NCBI GenBank assembly: GCA_002842435.1
Contig: PHCX01000009.1
Span: 1 to 35,507, forward strand
DNA from: Betaproteobacteria bacterium HGW-Betaproteobacteria-1
GTDB taxonomy: Bacteria; Pseudomonadota; Gammaproteobacteria; Burkholderiales; Methylophilaceae
DNA length: 35,507 bases
Direction of reading: 5' to 3'
Shown here: positions 1 through 9,176 of the stretch, one piece after another
Numbering within the stretch: position 1 is the stretch's first letter
Layout of the letters: each line of letters opens with the position of its first letter
Translations under genes and position numbers: made by a program
The notes under the pieces: model-generated
Seen by the model: the letters and a program-made list of their open reading frames with translations, nothing else
What the model was told of the DNA's origin: nothing
The model's database searches: none

Positions 1-140
1 TCTGCAATCCAGTTCAGCCTAAGCCATACCAGACCATCAGGTGATTGCCTCATCCACAAGCACTCACACTTATCGATTGTTCAGGTTTTTAAAGAGCGGG
101 TACTGCTACTTCTTTTGCTTCGTCACATCAGCAACGAGAG
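1..140 (-). other. rRNA operon leader (5' part of transcript)
   Basis: Read on the minus strand this stretch lies just downstream of two strong promoters and holds a boxA antitermination element followed by the block GATAAGTGTGAGTGCTTG, which is typical of the leader preceding 16S rRNA in betaproteobacteria. The 16S gene itself would begin left of position 1 and is not in the window. The assignment rests on boxA, the promoter type and the tyrS neighbour. No rRNA sequence is visible. Confidence 0.75.
86..97 (-). promoter_or_regulatory. boxA antitermination site of rRNA leader
   Basis: The minus strand reads GCTCTTTAAAAA, close to the E. coli rrn boxA (TGCTCTTTAACA). In the family, boxA in nascent rRNA loads NusB/NusE and prevents Rho termination. 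It lies about 50 nt downstream of the proximal promoter, a normal position. Confidence 0.75.
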
Positions 141-146
141 GGGCGC

Positions 147-174
147 ATTATACAGACACTGCCGTATCGGTCAA
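147..174 (-). promoter_or_regulatory. rRNA operon promoter P2 (proximal)
   Basis: On the minus strand a TTGACC -35 box (174-169) and a perfect TATAAT -10 box (152-147) are separated by 16 bp. The -10 is followed by GCGCCCC, a G+C-rich discriminator of the kind that makes rRNA promoters sensitive to ppGpp and the initiating NTP. Growth-rate and stringent control are inferred from this architecture. Confidence 0.8.
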
Positions 175-241
175 GGGGATGATGCAACTTTTTATTTCCC
201 GTCTTGCCGCTGCCCGCTTTGTTGTTGAAGCGAAGGCGCGC

Positions 242-269
242 ATTCTACCGAACAATAAAATTGGGTCAA
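242..269 (-). promoter_or_regulatory. rRNA operon promoter P1 (distal)
   Basis: The minus strand shows TTGACC (269-264), a 16-bp spacer, TAGAAT (247-242) and a GCGCGCC discriminator. The design is the same as the promoter 95 bp downstream, so the two form a tandem pair as in many rrn operons. The A/T-rich stretch upstream (270-305) could act as an UP element. It lies directly after the tyrS stop. Confidence 0.75.
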
Positions 270-308
270 TAGCGATTTGCGCTTTTTTACAAATAAATTA
301 CATTTGAC

Positions 309-1511
309 TCAGTTGATCGTGATGCGAGCGAATTTGCGCTTGCCTACCTGCGCTACCACCGTCACGCCCTTATCCAGGGCAAGAGCCTTGTCTGCCACCC
401 TTTCACCATCCAGCTTGATGCCGCCCTGCTCGATTGCACGGAAAGCTTCCGAGGTGCTCGCCACCAGACTCGCCTGCTTGAGCATTTGCGCCACACCTAT
501 TGAGTCGCCTTCTATAGACAATGAAACTTCTGGCACTTCATCCGGGATGCCACCCTTGGAGCGATTAACGAAATCTTCCAGCGCAGCCTCTGCAGCCTGC
601 GTCGAATGGAAGCGCGCAACGATCTCCTGCGCAAAGCGTACTTTTATATCTCTCGGGTTGGCTCCTTCCGTGACCGATTGCTTCCAGACAGTAATGGTTT
701 GCATTGTTTCGAACGACAGTAACTCTATATAGCGCCACATGAGCTCATCGGAAATCGACATGATCTTGCTGAATATCGTATTGGCCGGCTCAGCCACACC
801 TATATAATTACCCAGCGACTTGGACATCTTGTTGACGCCGTCCAGCCCCTCGAGCAATGGCATGGTCAACACACACTGCTGACTTTGCCCGGCCTGCTTC
901 TGCAGCTCACGCCCCATCAGCAGATTGAATTTCTGGTCTGTACCCCCCAATTCAACGTCTGCTTTCAAGGCTACCGAGTCATATCCCTGCAACAAGGGAT
1001 AGAGAAACTCATGGATGGCTATCGGCTGATTGGCTTTGTAGCGCTTGGTGAAATCATCGCGTTCCAGCATACGGGCCACCGTGTAACTCGCGGCCAGTTT
1101 CAACATGCCAGCCGCCCCCAGCTGATTCAGCCAGGTGGAATTGAACACAACCTCGGTCTGTTCCGGCTTGAGTATCTTGAACACCTGCGCGGCATAGGAT
1201 TTGGCATTTTCCTGCACCTGCGCTTCCGTCAAAGGTGGACGCGTCACACTTTTGCCAGTCGGATCGCCAATCATGCCGGTGAAGTCACCGATCAGGAACA
1301 GGACATGGTGACCCATATCCTGAAACTGGCGCAGCTTGTTCAGCAACACCGTATGCCCGAGATGCAGGTCCGGCGCCGTCGGATCAAAACCCGCCTTGAC
1401 ACGCAAGGGTTGACCTTTCTTAAGCTTTTCCACCAACTCCTCTTCTATCAGCAACTCATCACAACCGCGCTTAATCACGGCCAGATTTTCTGCTATATCC
1501 TGTTCTGTCAT
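309..1511 (-). CDS. tyrS: Tyrosyl-tRNA synthetase
   Basis: The enzyme charges tRNA-Tyr with tyrosine in the cytoplasm, using ATP. The 400-residue protein is a class I synthetase: the HIGH-type motif is HLGH (residues 50-53), KMSKS is at 228-232, and a C-terminal S4-like RNA-binding domain follows. The HLGH version and length fit the shorter TyrRS subgroup (TyrZ-like). An in-frame TTG six codons upstream is possible, but the ATG at 1511 is preceded by AAGGG at good spacing, so I chose it. The gene ends just before the rRNA promoters and points the same way, and I see no terminator between them, so some read-through into the rRNA operon is possible. It is divergent from the M23 peptidase gene, sharing a 96-bp intergenic region. 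Confidence 0.96.
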   Translation of the reverse strand: MTEQDIAENLAVIKRGCDELLIEEELVEKLKKGQPLRVKAGFDPTAPDLHLGHTVLLNKLRQFQDMGHHVLFLIGDFTGMIGDPTGKSVTRPPLTEAQVQENAKSYAAQVFKILKPEQTEVVFNSTWLNQLGAAGMLKLAASYTVARMLERDDFTKRYKANQPIAIHEFLYPLLQGYDSVALKADVELGGTDQKFNLLMGRELQKQAGQSQQCVLTMPLLEGLDGVNKMSKSLGNYIGVAEPANTIFSKIMSISDELMWRYIELLSFETMQTITVWKQSVTEGANPRDIKVRFAQEIVARFHSTQAAEAALEDFVNRSKGGIPDEVPEVSLSIEGDSIGVAQMLKQASLVASTSEAFRAIEQGGIKLDGERVADKALALDKGVTVVAQVGKRKFARITIN

Positions 1512-1607
1512 CAAAACCCTTTTCACCAACTTTTCGCCTATGTGTTCAACACTTTAAGCTTTTCTGTTACCATCGACGGCCGAAACCAGTAAATTTAGAG
1601 ATTGCTC

Positions 1608-2957
1608 ATGCTTACAAGCAAAACCAATATCTTAGCGCAAAAACTCAATTTGAAAGAACGCAAGCTGACATTACGCTGGCTACTAGCACTTTCAAGTTTG
1701 CCACTGTTTGGCATTTATGCAGCTTTTGCGATTGCGCCACAAACCGCGATAGAAGATATCGAGATCTCGACCGTCATCGAAGAAATCACCCTTCCCCAAG
1801 CTCTCCCGAATGAACTGCCGGCCCTGCAAACCGAAAATGGTTTTACATCCGAATCCTTTTGGCAAGTCGAACAGGTAAGACGCGACGACACACTAGCCAG
1901 CGTGCTGAATCGACTGAACATCAACAATCAGGATGCCATCACATTCCTGCGCTCGCATCCCGACGCATCGCCTCTTTCCACTCAGCTACGGCCGGGTCGT
2001 AGCATTCAGGCAGAAACCAACTCGCTGGGCGAGCTGATTCAGCTGGAATATGAAATCGACAGCGCCAATACTCTGATTGTCGAGCGCGCCGCAGACGGTT
2101 ATCGCGCATACAAGAACGAGAGTGCACTGGAAACACTGCCAACCCTGAAATCGGCAGAAATCACCAGCTCGCTCTTCGCCGCTACCGATGCCGCCAACAT
2201 CCCGGACCGGATCGCTATTCAAATGGCAGAAATTTTCTCCAGCGAGATCGACTTTCATACCGACTTGCGCAAGGGCGACCATTTTAATGTGGTTTACGAA
2301 TCACAATACCGCGATGGCCAACTGGTCAAAAGCGGACTGGTTCTGGCAGCCGAATTCACCAACCAAGGCAAAACGCATCGCGCAATCTTATATCGCAATC
2401 CTGAAGGACAGGTAAGTTACTACACACCGGAAGGCAAAAGCCTGCATAAATCATTCCTGCGCTCGCCGCTTGAGTTTTCCCGCATCAGTTCCGGCTTCAG
2501 CATGGGCCGCTTCCACCCGGTACTGCAAAAAATGCGCGCACACAAAGGCGTCGATTTCGCAGCACCTACAGGCACCCGCATCAAGGCCTCGTCTGATGGT
2601 ATCGTCAGCTTCATAGGCGTGAAAGGCGGCTATGGCAAAGCCATCATCCTGAAGCACCAAAACAACATGAGCACGCTTTATGGCCATCTTTCCCGCTTCG
2701 CTCCCGGTCTGCGCAAGGGGCAAAAAGTGTCACAAGGCCAGATTATTGGAAATGTCGGCATGACAGGCTTGGCCACCGGCCCGCATCTGCATTATGAATT
2801 GCTGGTCAATGGCCGACACGTCGATCCGATGAAGGTCGCCCTACCAACTGCGGCTTCCATTGCACCGAAGTACCGGGCAGACTTTTTTGCCCGTAGCACA
2901 CCACTGGTTGCGCAACTTGCCCTGCTGGGCGCAAGCCGCGTCGCCTCGATCGAATAA
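1608..2957 (+). CDS. M23-family peptidoglycan endopeptidase (MepM/YebA-like)
   Basis: The 449-residue protein is anchored by one N-terminal membrane segment (about residues 24-43) and faces the periplasm. A middle region resembles the OapA/LysM-like domain of MepM relatives. The C-terminal M23 (LytM) domain has a complete zinc site: HKGVD gives H312 and D316, and HLH gives H393 and H395. The family cleaves peptide crosslinks in peptidoglycan so that the wall can grow. An upstream in-frame TTG exists, but the ATG at 1608 is the better start. The gene is followed after 35 bp by anmK, which recycles a peptidoglycan sugar, so the two may form a small wall-turnover unit. The exact crosslink cleaved cannot be told from sequence. 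Confidence 0.9.
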   Translation: MLTSKTNILAQKLNLKERKLTLRWLLALSSLPLFGIYAAFAIAPQTAIEDIEISTVIEEITLPQALPNELPALQTENGFTSESFWQVEQVRRDDTLASVLNRLNINNQDAITFLRSHPDASPLSTQLRPGRSIQAETNSLGELIQLEYEIDSANTLIVERAADGYRAYKNESALETLPTLKSAEITSSLFAATDAANIPDRIAIQMAEIFSSEIDFHTDLRKGDHFNVVYESQYRDGQLVKSGLVLAAEFTNQGKTHRAILYRNPEGQVSYYTPEGKSLHKSFLRSPLEFSRISSGFSMGRFHPVLQKMRAHKGVDFAAPTGTRIKASSDGIVSFIGVKGGYGKAIILKHQNNMSTLYGHLSRFAPGLRKGQKVSQGQIIGNVGMTGLATGPHLHYELLVNGRHVDPMKVALPTAASIAPKYRADFFARSTPLVAQLALLGASRVASIE

Positions 2958-2992
2958 CGGATTTCAAACAGCGGGCTTTTGCTGAGCAAATT

Positions 2993-4090
2993 GTGAATGG
3001 CACTCTCTTTATAGGCTTGATGTCTGGCACAAGCCTTGATGGAGTGGATGCAATACTGCTTGAAACCGCTACGCATGGTTATCGCGTAAGTCATTCCCAC
3101 TTCAACGCATTCAGCCCGGAAATCCGGCGACAGCTGCTGGACTTGCATCACAGCGGTAACAATGAACTGGAGCGCGTTGCCACCACAGCCAACACACTGT
3201 CACATTTATATGCCGATACCGTTTTTCAATTACTGGCAAAGACGGGCATTAAAAACACCGCCATCCAAGCCATAGGCTGCCACGGACAAACCATCCGGCA
3301 TCGTCCGGAAATCGGTTTTACCCTGCAAATCGGCAATCCCGCCCTGCTAGCAGAACTGACCGGGATAACCGTAGTTGCCGATTTCCGGAGCCGCGATATC
3401 GCTGCCGGCGGTCAGGGCGCCCCACTTGTTCCCGCCTTCCATCAGTCAGTATTTCAACACGCATCCATCCATCGTGTCGTAATCAATATCGGTGGCATTG
3501 CCAATCTGACCAGCCTGCCGGCTAACGGTCAGCCAGTATCCGGTTTCGACTCCGGCCCCGGCAACATGCTGATGGATGCCTGGATAGAGAAAATCAAGGG
3601 CCAGGCTTATGACCAGGACGGCTCATGGGCTGCAGAAGGCAAGGTGATTGAGCCATTGCTGCAGAAATTGCTGGCGGAACCGTTTTTTGCGCTGAGCCCA
3701 CCCAAAAGCACCGGCAGGGATCTGTTCAGTCTTTCCTGGCTAATCGAGAGAATCGGCGAGAACTGCGCAGATGCTGACATCCAGCGTACATTGCTGGAAC
3801 TGACAGCGCAAACCATCACCCATGCAGTTCAGCGACATTGTGCCGATACTGAAGAAATATACCTCTGTGGCGGTGGCGCCTACAACCGAACATTGGTCTC
3901 ACGCTTGCGTGATTTGCTTCAGCCTGTGAAAATTGCGCTTTCTGACGAACTGGGCATCAACGTGAATCACGTTGAGAGTGCTGCCTTTGCCTGGCTGGCA
4001 CAACAGTGCCTGCTACACAGACCGGGCAATCTGCCCGCTGTAACCGGGGCCAAAGGCCCAAGAATTCTGGGCGCGATTTATCCTTGTTAA
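2993..4090 (+). CDS. anmK: Anhydro-N-acetylmuramic acid kinase
   Basis: AnmK phosphorylates and opens 1,6-anhydro-MurNAc to MurNAc-6-phosphate, recycling cell-wall sugar released by lytic transglycosylases. The 365-residue length is normal. The N-terminal GLMSGTSLDGVDA motif is the family signature for the ATP phosphate-binding loop, and NIGGIANLT plus the late CGGGAYN motif are also typical of this sugar-kinase fold. The start is GTG at 2993; the ATG four bases later is out of frame. The Shine-Dalgarno is weak. It follows the M23 endopeptidase gene closely, consistent with a wall-recycling theme. Confidence 0.95.
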   Translation: MNGTLFIGLMSGTSLDGVDAILLETATHGYRVSHSHFNAFSPEIRRQLLDLHHSGNNELERVATTANTLSHLYADTVFQLLAKTGIKNTAIQAIGCHGQTIRHRPEIGFTLQIGNPALLAELTGITVVADFRSRDIAAGGQGAPLVPAFHQSVFQHASIHRVVINIGGIANLTSLPANGQPVSGFDSGPGNMLMDAWIEKIKGQAYDQDGSWAAEGKVIEPLLQKLLAEPFFALSPPKSTGRDLFSLSWLIERIGENCADADIQRTLLELTAQTITHAVQRHCADTEEIYLCGGGAYNRTLVSRLRDLLQPVKIALSDELGINVNHVESAAFAWLAQQCLLHRPGNLPAVTGAKGPRILGAIYPC

Positions 4091-4128
4091 TCTGCACCCC
4101 ACCAATTTGAAATTGATTGAAAACGCTT

Positions 4129-5421
4129 ATGAAACCTACAAAAGTTACACTGACATTTGACAATGGGGCACCGCCTATCGAGCTACCCATGCTCGCCGGC
4201 AACCTGGGGCCGGATGTCATTGATATCCGCAATCTGGGCAAGCACGGTGTGTTCACATACGATCCAGGCTTTCTGTCGACCGCATCCTGCCATTCCGAAA
4301 TCACCTATATCGATGGTGATGAAGGCCTGCTCTATTACCGTGGCTATCCGATCGAGCAATTGGCCAATCATTGTGATTTTCTCGAGGTTTCCTATCTGCT
4401 GATGTATGGCGAACTGCCTAATGCAGAAGAAAAACAGCAGTTCACCGACAAGATTACTCAGCACACCATGGTGCACGATCAACTCACCAACATTTTCCGC
4501 GGATTCAGGCGTGATGCCCATCCGATGGCTGTCATGGTCGGCGTAGTCGGCTCCATGTCGGCGTTCTATCATGATTCCTTGAATATCCATGATGCGAAGA
4601 ACCGGGAAATTTCCGCTTGCAGACTGCTGGCCAAGGTGCCAACCATCGCCGCCTGGAGCTACAAATACAATATCGGCGAGCCTTTCATGTATCCGCAAAA
4701 CAAGTTCAATTTTGCAGAAAACTTCATGCGCATGATGTTTGCCACGCCCTGTGAGGAATACCAACCCAATTCGATACTGGCCAAGGCCTTTGATCGCATC
4801 CTGATCCTGCACGCCGACCATGAACAGAACGCATCGACCTCTACGGTACGGCTTGCCGGCTCCAGCGGTGCCAACCCTTATGCCTGCGTAGCATCCGGCA
4901 TTGCATCGCTGTGGGGCCCGGCCCATGGTGGCGCCAATGAAGCCACATTGAAGATGCTGGAAGAGATTGGTGATGTCAGTCGCATCGGCGAATACATCAA
5001 TCGCGCCAAGGACAAGTCGGACTCTTTCCGCCTCATGGGATTCGGCCACCGCGTATACAAGAACATGGATCCCCGTGCCGCCATCATGCGTCAGACCTGC
5101 CATCAGGTGCTCGACGAACTAGGCCTGCACAATGACCCCATGTTCAAACTAGCCATCAAGCTGGAACAAATCGCGCTGGAAGACGAATACTTCGTCAGCA
5201 GAAAACTCTACCCCAATGTCGACTTCTATTCCGGCATCGTCATGCGTGCCATGGGCATTCCCAATTCCATGTTCACGGCGATTTTCGCCATGGCCAGGAC
5301 AGCAGGCTGGGTTGCTCAGTGGAATGAGATGATCTCGGACAGCGAATCGAGGATCGGCAGGCCGCGTCAACTCTATACCGGCTCCGCTCGGCGCGACTTT
5401 GTACCGATCGACCAACGTTAA
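4129..5421 (+). CDS. gltA: Citrate synthase (hexameric type II)
   Basis: It condenses oxaloacetate and acetyl-CoA into citrate at the entry of the TCA cycle. The 430-residue protein matches the usual length of Gram-negative GltA. The catalytic triad is complete: H266 in PAHGGAN, H307 in FGHRVYKN and D365 in NVDFYSG, corresponding to E. coli H264, H305 and D362. This form is usually NADH-regulated in Gram-negatives; whether it is here cannot be read by eye. The ATG at 4129 is preferred to an in-frame TTG four codons upstream. It sits alone between anmK and a strong terminator, away from the succinate dehydrogenase genes that often accompany gltA in betaproteobacteria. Confidence 0.97.
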   Translation: MKPTKVTLTFDNGAPPIELPMLAGNLGPDVIDIRNLGKHGVFTYDPGFLSTASCHSEITYIDGDEGLLYYRGYPIEQLANHCDFLEVSYLLMYGELPNAEEKQQFTDKITQHTMVHDQLTNIFRGFRRDAHPMAVMVGVVGSMSAFYHDSLNIHDAKNREISACRLLAKVPTIAAWSYKYNIGEPFMYPQNKFNFAENFMRMMFATPCEEYQPNSILAKAFDRILILHADHEQNASTSTVRLAGSSGANPYACVASGIASLWGPAHGGANEATLKMLEEIGDVSRIGEYINRAKDKSDSFRLMGFGHRVYKNMDPRAAIMRQTCHQVLDELGLHNDPMFKLAIKLEQIALEDEYFVSRKLYPNVDFYSGIVMRAMGIPNSMFTAIFAMARTAGWVAQWNEMISDSESRIGRPRQLYTGSARRDFVPIDQR

Positions 5422-5463
5422 CCGAAATTAAGATTGCAAGACTGGTCGAAGTAAAGTTGAGAC

Positions 5464-5495
5464 AAACAAAAAGGGGCCGAAGCCCCTTTTTGTTT
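5464..5495. terminator. Bidirectional intrinsic terminator between gltA and erpA
   Basis: A near-perfect hairpin has a GGGGC/GCCCC core, loop CGAA (5478-5481) and A5/T5 flanks that extend the stem and give a U-tract in both directions. It lies between the convergent ends of gltA (+) and erpA (-) and should serve both. Confidence 0.9.
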
Positions 5496-5506
5496 TGATG
5501 CCACCC

Positions 5507-5857
5507 TCAAGCTGAGAAGGACGATCCACAACCACAGGTGCTGGTCGCATTCGGGTTGCGAATGACGAACTGCGAACCCTGCAAACTATCCTGGTAATCA
5601 ATCTCCGCACCCATCAGGTACTGCAGGCTCATGGGGTCAATCAGCAGACTGACGCCATTACGTTCCACCTGGGTATCATCCTCGTTTACCTCCTCTTCAA
5701 AGGTAAACCCATACTGAAAGCCGGAGCAGCCGCCACCGCTGACAAAGACCCGCAACTTCAGATCAGGCGTACCCTCTTCATCAATCAGTTCTTTCACTTT
5801 TTGTGCCGCGTTCTCTGTAAAGACCAACGGGCTTGGCATTTCTGTTTCTGTGTTCAT
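5507..5857 (-). CDS. erpA: Iron-sulfur cluster insertion protein ErpA
   Basis: This is an A-type carrier that delivers Fe-S clusters to target enzymes, including those of isoprenoid synthesis and respiration. The 116-residue protein contains the three conserved cysteines: one in GGGCSGFQY and two in the C-terminal CGCG. The acidic stretch EEEVNEDD in the middle is typical of ErpA rather than IscA. The start at 5857 is set by AGGAGT a few bases upstream. It is the last gene of the leftward argC-DUF6776-bactofilin-erpA row but has a good promoter of its own in the gap before it. Confidence 0.94.
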   Translation of the reverse strand: MNTETEMPSPLVFTENAAQKVKELIDEEGTPDLKLRVFVSGGGCSGFQYGFTFEEEVNEDDTQVERNGVSLLIDPMSLQYLMGAEIDYQDSLQGSQFVIRNPNATSTCGCGSSFSA

Positions 5858-5884
5858 GATGACTCCTTGATTCCTTGATGATTC

Positions 5885-5914
5885 ATTATCCAACCAGCAA
5901 CGCCAGTCGGTCAA
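5885..5914 (-). promoter_or_regulatory. Promoter of erpA
   Basis: The minus strand shows TTGACC (5914-5909), an 18-bp spacer and GATAAT (5890-5885). It would start transcription about 20 nt upstream of the erpA ATG. Both boxes lie wholly in the gap between bactofilin and erpA. Confidence 0.6.
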
Positions 5915-5921
5915 ATTCTGT

Positions 5922-6326
5922 TTAATCCTCGACCCCCAGCAAAGGATCTGCACTGGACGCCTTTGCATTATCGCCAAGATAGACCAGCTTGCCCTCCACT
6001 ACCGCACCGGTATGCATTTCCAGTGACTTGTAGCTGACGTCGCCTGTCACGCGGGATTTTGCCTGCAGCTCGATAAATTGCAGCGCCTGTACTGGTCCCG
6101 TCACCGTTCCATTGATAACCACTTGCGAGACGGTAATGGCACCCTCGATTCGGCCGTTTTCACTCAAGACCAATGTACTCGGTGTCTCTGATTCCGTCAC
6201 ATTACCCCGGATACTGCCATCAACCCGCAAACCGCCGGTAAAATGGATATCGCCGTCAATACGTGTATCTGCGCCAACCAATGTATCTATACGGCTGGGT
6301 GCCTTGTTTCGATTTTTTGAAAACAT
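5922..6326 (-). CDS. Bactofilin family cytoskeletal protein
   Basis: The 134-residue protein is a short bactofilin (DUF583): a central beta-helical core of regularly spaced hydrophobic and glycine positions (about residues 14-115, e.g. [12 protein letters not shown]) flanked by short polar tails. Bactofilins polymerise without nucleotide into filaments at the membrane that often position wall enzymes or affect cell shape. The start at 6326 has a good GAAGGGAAG ribosome site. It directly follows the DUF6776-like membrane coiled-coil gene, with a gap of 22 bp, so a shared envelope role is likely but unproven. Confidence 0.9.
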   Translation of the reverse strand: MFSKNRNKAPSRIDTLVGADTRIDGDIHFTGGLRVDGSIRGNVTESETPSTLVLSENGRIEGAITVSQVVINGTVTGPVQALQFIELQAKSRVTGDVSYKSLEMHTGAVVEGKLVYLGDNAKASSADPLLGVED

Positions 6327-6348
6327 GTCTTCCCTTCAATATGAGGTC

Positions 6349-7080
6349 TCATTTTGGCAAATCAAGCTTTTGTCTGATTTTAGGTTCTTTCTGACCCTTC
6401 TCGGTCAAAGCGAGTGTAACAGACGGTTTACTAATCCCGGGAGGAAGCACAAAACTCCCATCTATACGCTGATAATACTTGAAGTTCACTTTGACCGGCT
6501 CGATCGCCACTATCCCATCCATCAATGGCAGCGAGACTTCTTCGCCATTCTGCAGGGCTGCCAGCCCGAATTTCAAGTCGCCCTGGACCGCACGCTCGTG
6601 CCTGCCTGACTGTATAAGCAAAACATGATACTCGTATTGATCAGGCAGCTTGCCTTTGTTGATCTTGAAACTGTGGAGTTTCAATTCACCGGTAGCAGAG
6701 TTCTCATTGAGTATGCCCCGATAAAAGGCCACCTCACTCTTCAGCTCCATGTTCTCATCCTGTAACGCCGCCAGCTCATCCGCCAGGCTTTGTTGCGCGG
6801 CACGCTCTACCTGCAACTGACGCTCGCGGTAGACTGTCCTTGCTTCCAGTTGCTGATTGTCCCTGAGCAGGCTGTTTACGCTCTGAATCAAGCCGATATA
6901 ATCGCCGCCGGTAAATTGCCAATAACCAACCAGGTACCCGAACAATATCAAAAGCAGTGCGACAAACCATTGCCAGTACCACGGCTGCTTGGAACGCACA
7001 GTCATCCGCTTTGCCGTAGCGCCGAAGTGTCCCCGCAACCGTCGTGAAACTCGTCTCATAGCGCATGGCACCCCTGACAT
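6349..7080 (-). CDS. Membrane-anchored coiled-coil protein, DUF6776-like
   Basis: The 243-residue protein has a basic N-terminus, one membrane segment (about residues 35-55, rich in W, L, I and F), a coiled coil (about 67-120) and a beta-rich C-terminal domain. I recognise the pattern as the proteobacterial family known as DUF6776 and know no established function. The start at 7080 overlaps the argC stop (TAATG), suggesting translational coupling; a second in-frame ATG at 7059 is possible. The bactofilin gene follows directly, so an envelope or scaffold role is a reasonable inference. Confidence 0.8.
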   Translation of the reverse strand: MSGVPCAMRRVSRRLRGHFGATAKRMTVRSKQPWYWQWFVALLLILFGYLVGYWQFTGGDYIGLIQSVNSLLRDNQQLEARTVYRERQLQVERAAQQSLADELAALQDENMELKSEVAFYRGILNENSATGELKLHSFKINKGKLPDQYEYHVLLIQSGRHERAVQGDLKFGLAALQNGEEVSLPLMDGIVAIEPVKVNFKYYQRIDGSFVLPPGISKPSVTLALTEKGQKEPKIRQKLDLPK

Positions 7081-8123
7081 TACGGCAGGAGTGGGACCAC
7101 CTCCAGTCCGGTATGTTCTGGCAAATCAAATATAATGTTCATATTCTGTACCGCTTGGCCTGCTGCACCCTTGACCAGATTATCGATGACGGACAACACA
7201 ACGACCGTATCGCCACCTTGCGGCTGATGTACGGCGATCCGGCACTGGTTGGAAGCACGCACTGAACGTGTTTCCGGATGCGAACCTGTCGGCAGAACAT
7301 CGACGAAACGCTCATTTTCATACGTCGTTTCAAACAGCTGCTGTAGATCACAGCTTGCCGTCAGCCTGGCATACAAGGTCGCATGAATACCACGAATCAG
7401 TGGAGTCAGATGCGGCACGAAAGTCAGGCCGATCTGCTGATCACTCATCATGCCCAGACCTTGGGAAATCTCGGGCAAATGCCGGTGGCCGGCAACACCG
7501 TAGGCCTTGAAATTATCCCCGGCCTCGGCAAACAGGCTATGCACTTCCGCTTTTCTGCCGGCACCGCTAACACCGGACTTGGCATCGGCGATCAGGTGAT
7601 AAGCATCTACCACACCTGCCTTCAGCAACGGCATGAAACCGAGCTGCACAGCCGTCGGATAACAGCCGGGATTGGCAATCAGTTGTGCACCACGTATCTG
7701 TGCACGATTCACTTCCGGCAAGCCGTAAACTGCCTCTGCAATCAACTCGGGGCAGGCATGGGTCATGCCGTACCATTTTTCCCAGGTAGCGACATCCTTG
7801 ATGCGGAAATCTGCGGCCAGGTCGATGACACGCACACCCTTTACCAGCAAGGCACGGGTCTGCTGCATGGCGATCCCGTTCGGCGTGGCGAAGAACACTA
7901 CATCACATTGCCCCAGATCCGCCGCGGCCGGATCAACAAATGGTAGATCGATATAACCACGCAGATTGGGGAACATGTCTGCGACCTGCATGCCGGCCTC
8001 ACCGCGCGAGGTAATCGCGGTCAACTCTGCATTGGGATGAATGGCAAGCAACCGCAACAACTCCACACCGGTATAGCCGGTGCCGCCCACAATACCTATC
8101 TTGATTTTTCTAACTTGTGCCAT
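7080..8123 (-). CDS. argC: N-acetyl-gamma-glutamyl-phosphate reductase
   Basis: It reduces N-acetylglutamyl phosphate to the semialdehyde with NADPH, the third step of arginine synthesis. The 347-residue protein begins with the nucleotide-binding loop [10 protein letters not shown] and carries the catalytic cysteine in NPGCYPT, normal for the long-form type 1 ArgC. Another in-frame ATG lies eight codons upstream (8147). I prefer 8123 because homologues usually begin a few residues before the glycine loop, but neither has a clear ribosome site. It follows rpsI beyond a terminator and overlaps the DUF6776-like gene by one base. Confidence 0.94.
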   Translation of the reverse strand: MAQVRKIKIGIVGGTGYTGVELLRLLAIHPNAELTAITSRGEAGMQVADMFPNLRGYIDLPFVDPAAADLGQCDVVFFATPNGIAMQQTRALLVKGVRVIDLAADFRIKDVATWEKWYGMTHACPELIAEAVYGLPEVNRAQIRGAQLIANPGCYPTAVQLGFMPLLKAGVVDAYHLIADAKSGVSGAGRKAEVHSLFAEAGDNFKAYGVAGHRHLPEISQGLGMMSDQQIGLTFVPHLTPLIRGIHATLYARLTASCDLQQLFETTYENERFVDVLPTGSHPETRSVRASNQCRIAVHQPQGGDTVVVLSVIDNLVKGAAGQAVQNMNIIFDLPEHTGLEVVPLLP

Positions 8124-8226
8124 GTTCGAATTGATCGTGCTTTCCATATCTGAATGGACAGGAACTAGATAGTAACAAAAAACCCTGTCATTACATAAAA
8201 ACCCCTGACTGAGTCACGGCAGAAAT

Positions 8227-8253
8227 AAAAAAAGCCGCAAATTGCGGCTTTTT
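8227..8253 (-). terminator. Intrinsic terminator after rpsI
   Basis: The hairpin has stem GCCGC/GCGGC (8234-8238 with 8244-8248) around a 5-nt loop, extended by A:T pairs, and on the minus strand is followed by a run of T. It lies 14 bp past the rpsI stop and separates the ribosomal protein operon from argC. Confidence 0.85.
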
Positions 8254-8266
8254 CCATACTCCTGAC

Positions 8267-8659
8267 TTATCGCTTGGAGAATTGTTTACGACGACGCGCC
8301 TTGCGGAAGCCGACTTTCTTACGTTCAACTTCACGTGCATCACGTGTCACAAAACCTGCATTGGACAATGCGCTCTTCAATGCTGCATCGTAGTCGATCA
8401 GCGCACGTGTAATGCCATGACGCACTGCACCGGCCTGACCGGATTCACCGCCACCGCTCACATTGACCATGATATCGAAGCTGGCTTCGTTCTCGGTCAG
8501 AGCCAATGGCTGACGCAGAATCATGCGTGAGGTTTCGCGTGAGAAGTATTCGTCTGCAGGCTTGTCATTGATGACGATGTTGCCCTTGCCTGACTTCAGA
8601 AAAACGCGTGCTACAGAGCTCTTGCGACGACCTGTACCGTAGTTGTATTTACCAATCAT
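8267..8659 (-). CDS. rpsI: 30S ribosomal protein S9
   Basis: S9 is a small-subunit head protein whose C-terminal tail reaches the P-site tRNA. The 130-residue protein shows the family start YGTGRRK, the central [14 protein letters not shown] motif and the basic tail ending in Ser-Lys-Arg. It lies 9 bp after rplM in the universal L13-S9 operon and is followed by a strong terminator. Confidence 0.98.
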   Translation of the reverse strand: MIGKYNYGTGRRKSSVARVFLKSGKGNIVINDKPADEYFSRETSRMILRQPLALTENEASFDIMVNVSGGGESGQAGAVRHGITRALIDYDAALKSALSNAGFVTRDAREVERKKVGFRKARRRKQFSKR

Positions 8660-8668
8660 ATCTAATCC

Positions 8669-9109
8669 TTAAGCCTGGCTTTGAATTTTCAAAGGCTGTG
8701 GTTGTTGCGCAATATGGTCATGCTTTTCGCCGGCGTAAACCTTCAGCTTGCGGAACATGGCATAGCCCAACGGGCCCTTTGGCAACATACCCTTAACTGC
8801 CTTTTCCAGAGCGCGGCCCGGGAATTTTTCTTGCATCTTGCCAAATGTGGTGGTGGAAATACCGCCTGGATAACCACTGTGACGGTGATACAGCTTGTCA
8901 CCGGACTTGTTGCCGGTCACTTTGATCTTGTCCGCGTTGACGACAACGATGTAATCGCCAGTATCAACGTGAGGAGTGTAAATTGTCTTGTGCTTGCCAC
9001 GCAGACGGTGAGCAATTTCACTCGCCAGACGGCCCAGCACCAAGTCTGTCGCATCGACAACAAACCAGTCACGCTTTACTTCATGCGTTTTTGCAGAAAA
9101 AGTCTTCAT
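8669..9109 (-). CDS. rplM: 50S ribosomal protein L13
   Basis: L13 is an early-assembling large-subunit protein. The 146-residue product starts MKTFSAK and contains the typical [16 protein letters not shown] and GMLPKGPLG segments. An in-frame alternative start seven codons upstream would add residues not seen in the family, so the ATG at 9109 is chosen. It is the first gene of the operon with rpsI, and a strong promoter lies 38 bp upstream. Confidence 0.98.
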   Translation of the reverse strand: MKTFSAKTHEVKRDWFVVDATDLVLGRLASEIAHRLRGKHKTIYTPHVDTGDYIVVVNADKIKVTGNKSGDKLYHRHSGYPGGISTTTFGKMQEKFPGRALEKAVKGMLPKGPLGYAMFRKLKVYAGEKHDHIAQQPQPLKIQSQA

Positions 9110-9146
9110 TTGACTACCAATACTTGCCAAAAAAATTAAGAGGGCG

Positions 9147-9176
9147 ATTTTATGTCAGGGCTCCCGCCCTTGTCAA
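9147..9176 (-). promoter_or_regulatory. Promoter of rplM-rpsI
   Basis: The minus strand reads TTGACA (9176-9171), an 18-bp G/C-rich spacer and TAAAAT (9152-9147). This gives a leader of about 30 nt before rplM, too short for an elaborate L13 leader structure. Confidence 0.75.

Noticed and set aside
263..300. Possible tyrS terminator hairpin (AGCG/CGCT)
   Set aside because: The stem is only 4 bp with no U-tract, and the region is better explained as promoter P1.
4183..5103. 306-codon open frame opposite citrate synthase
   Set aside because: Antisense shadow; the plus-strand gene has all catalytic residues.
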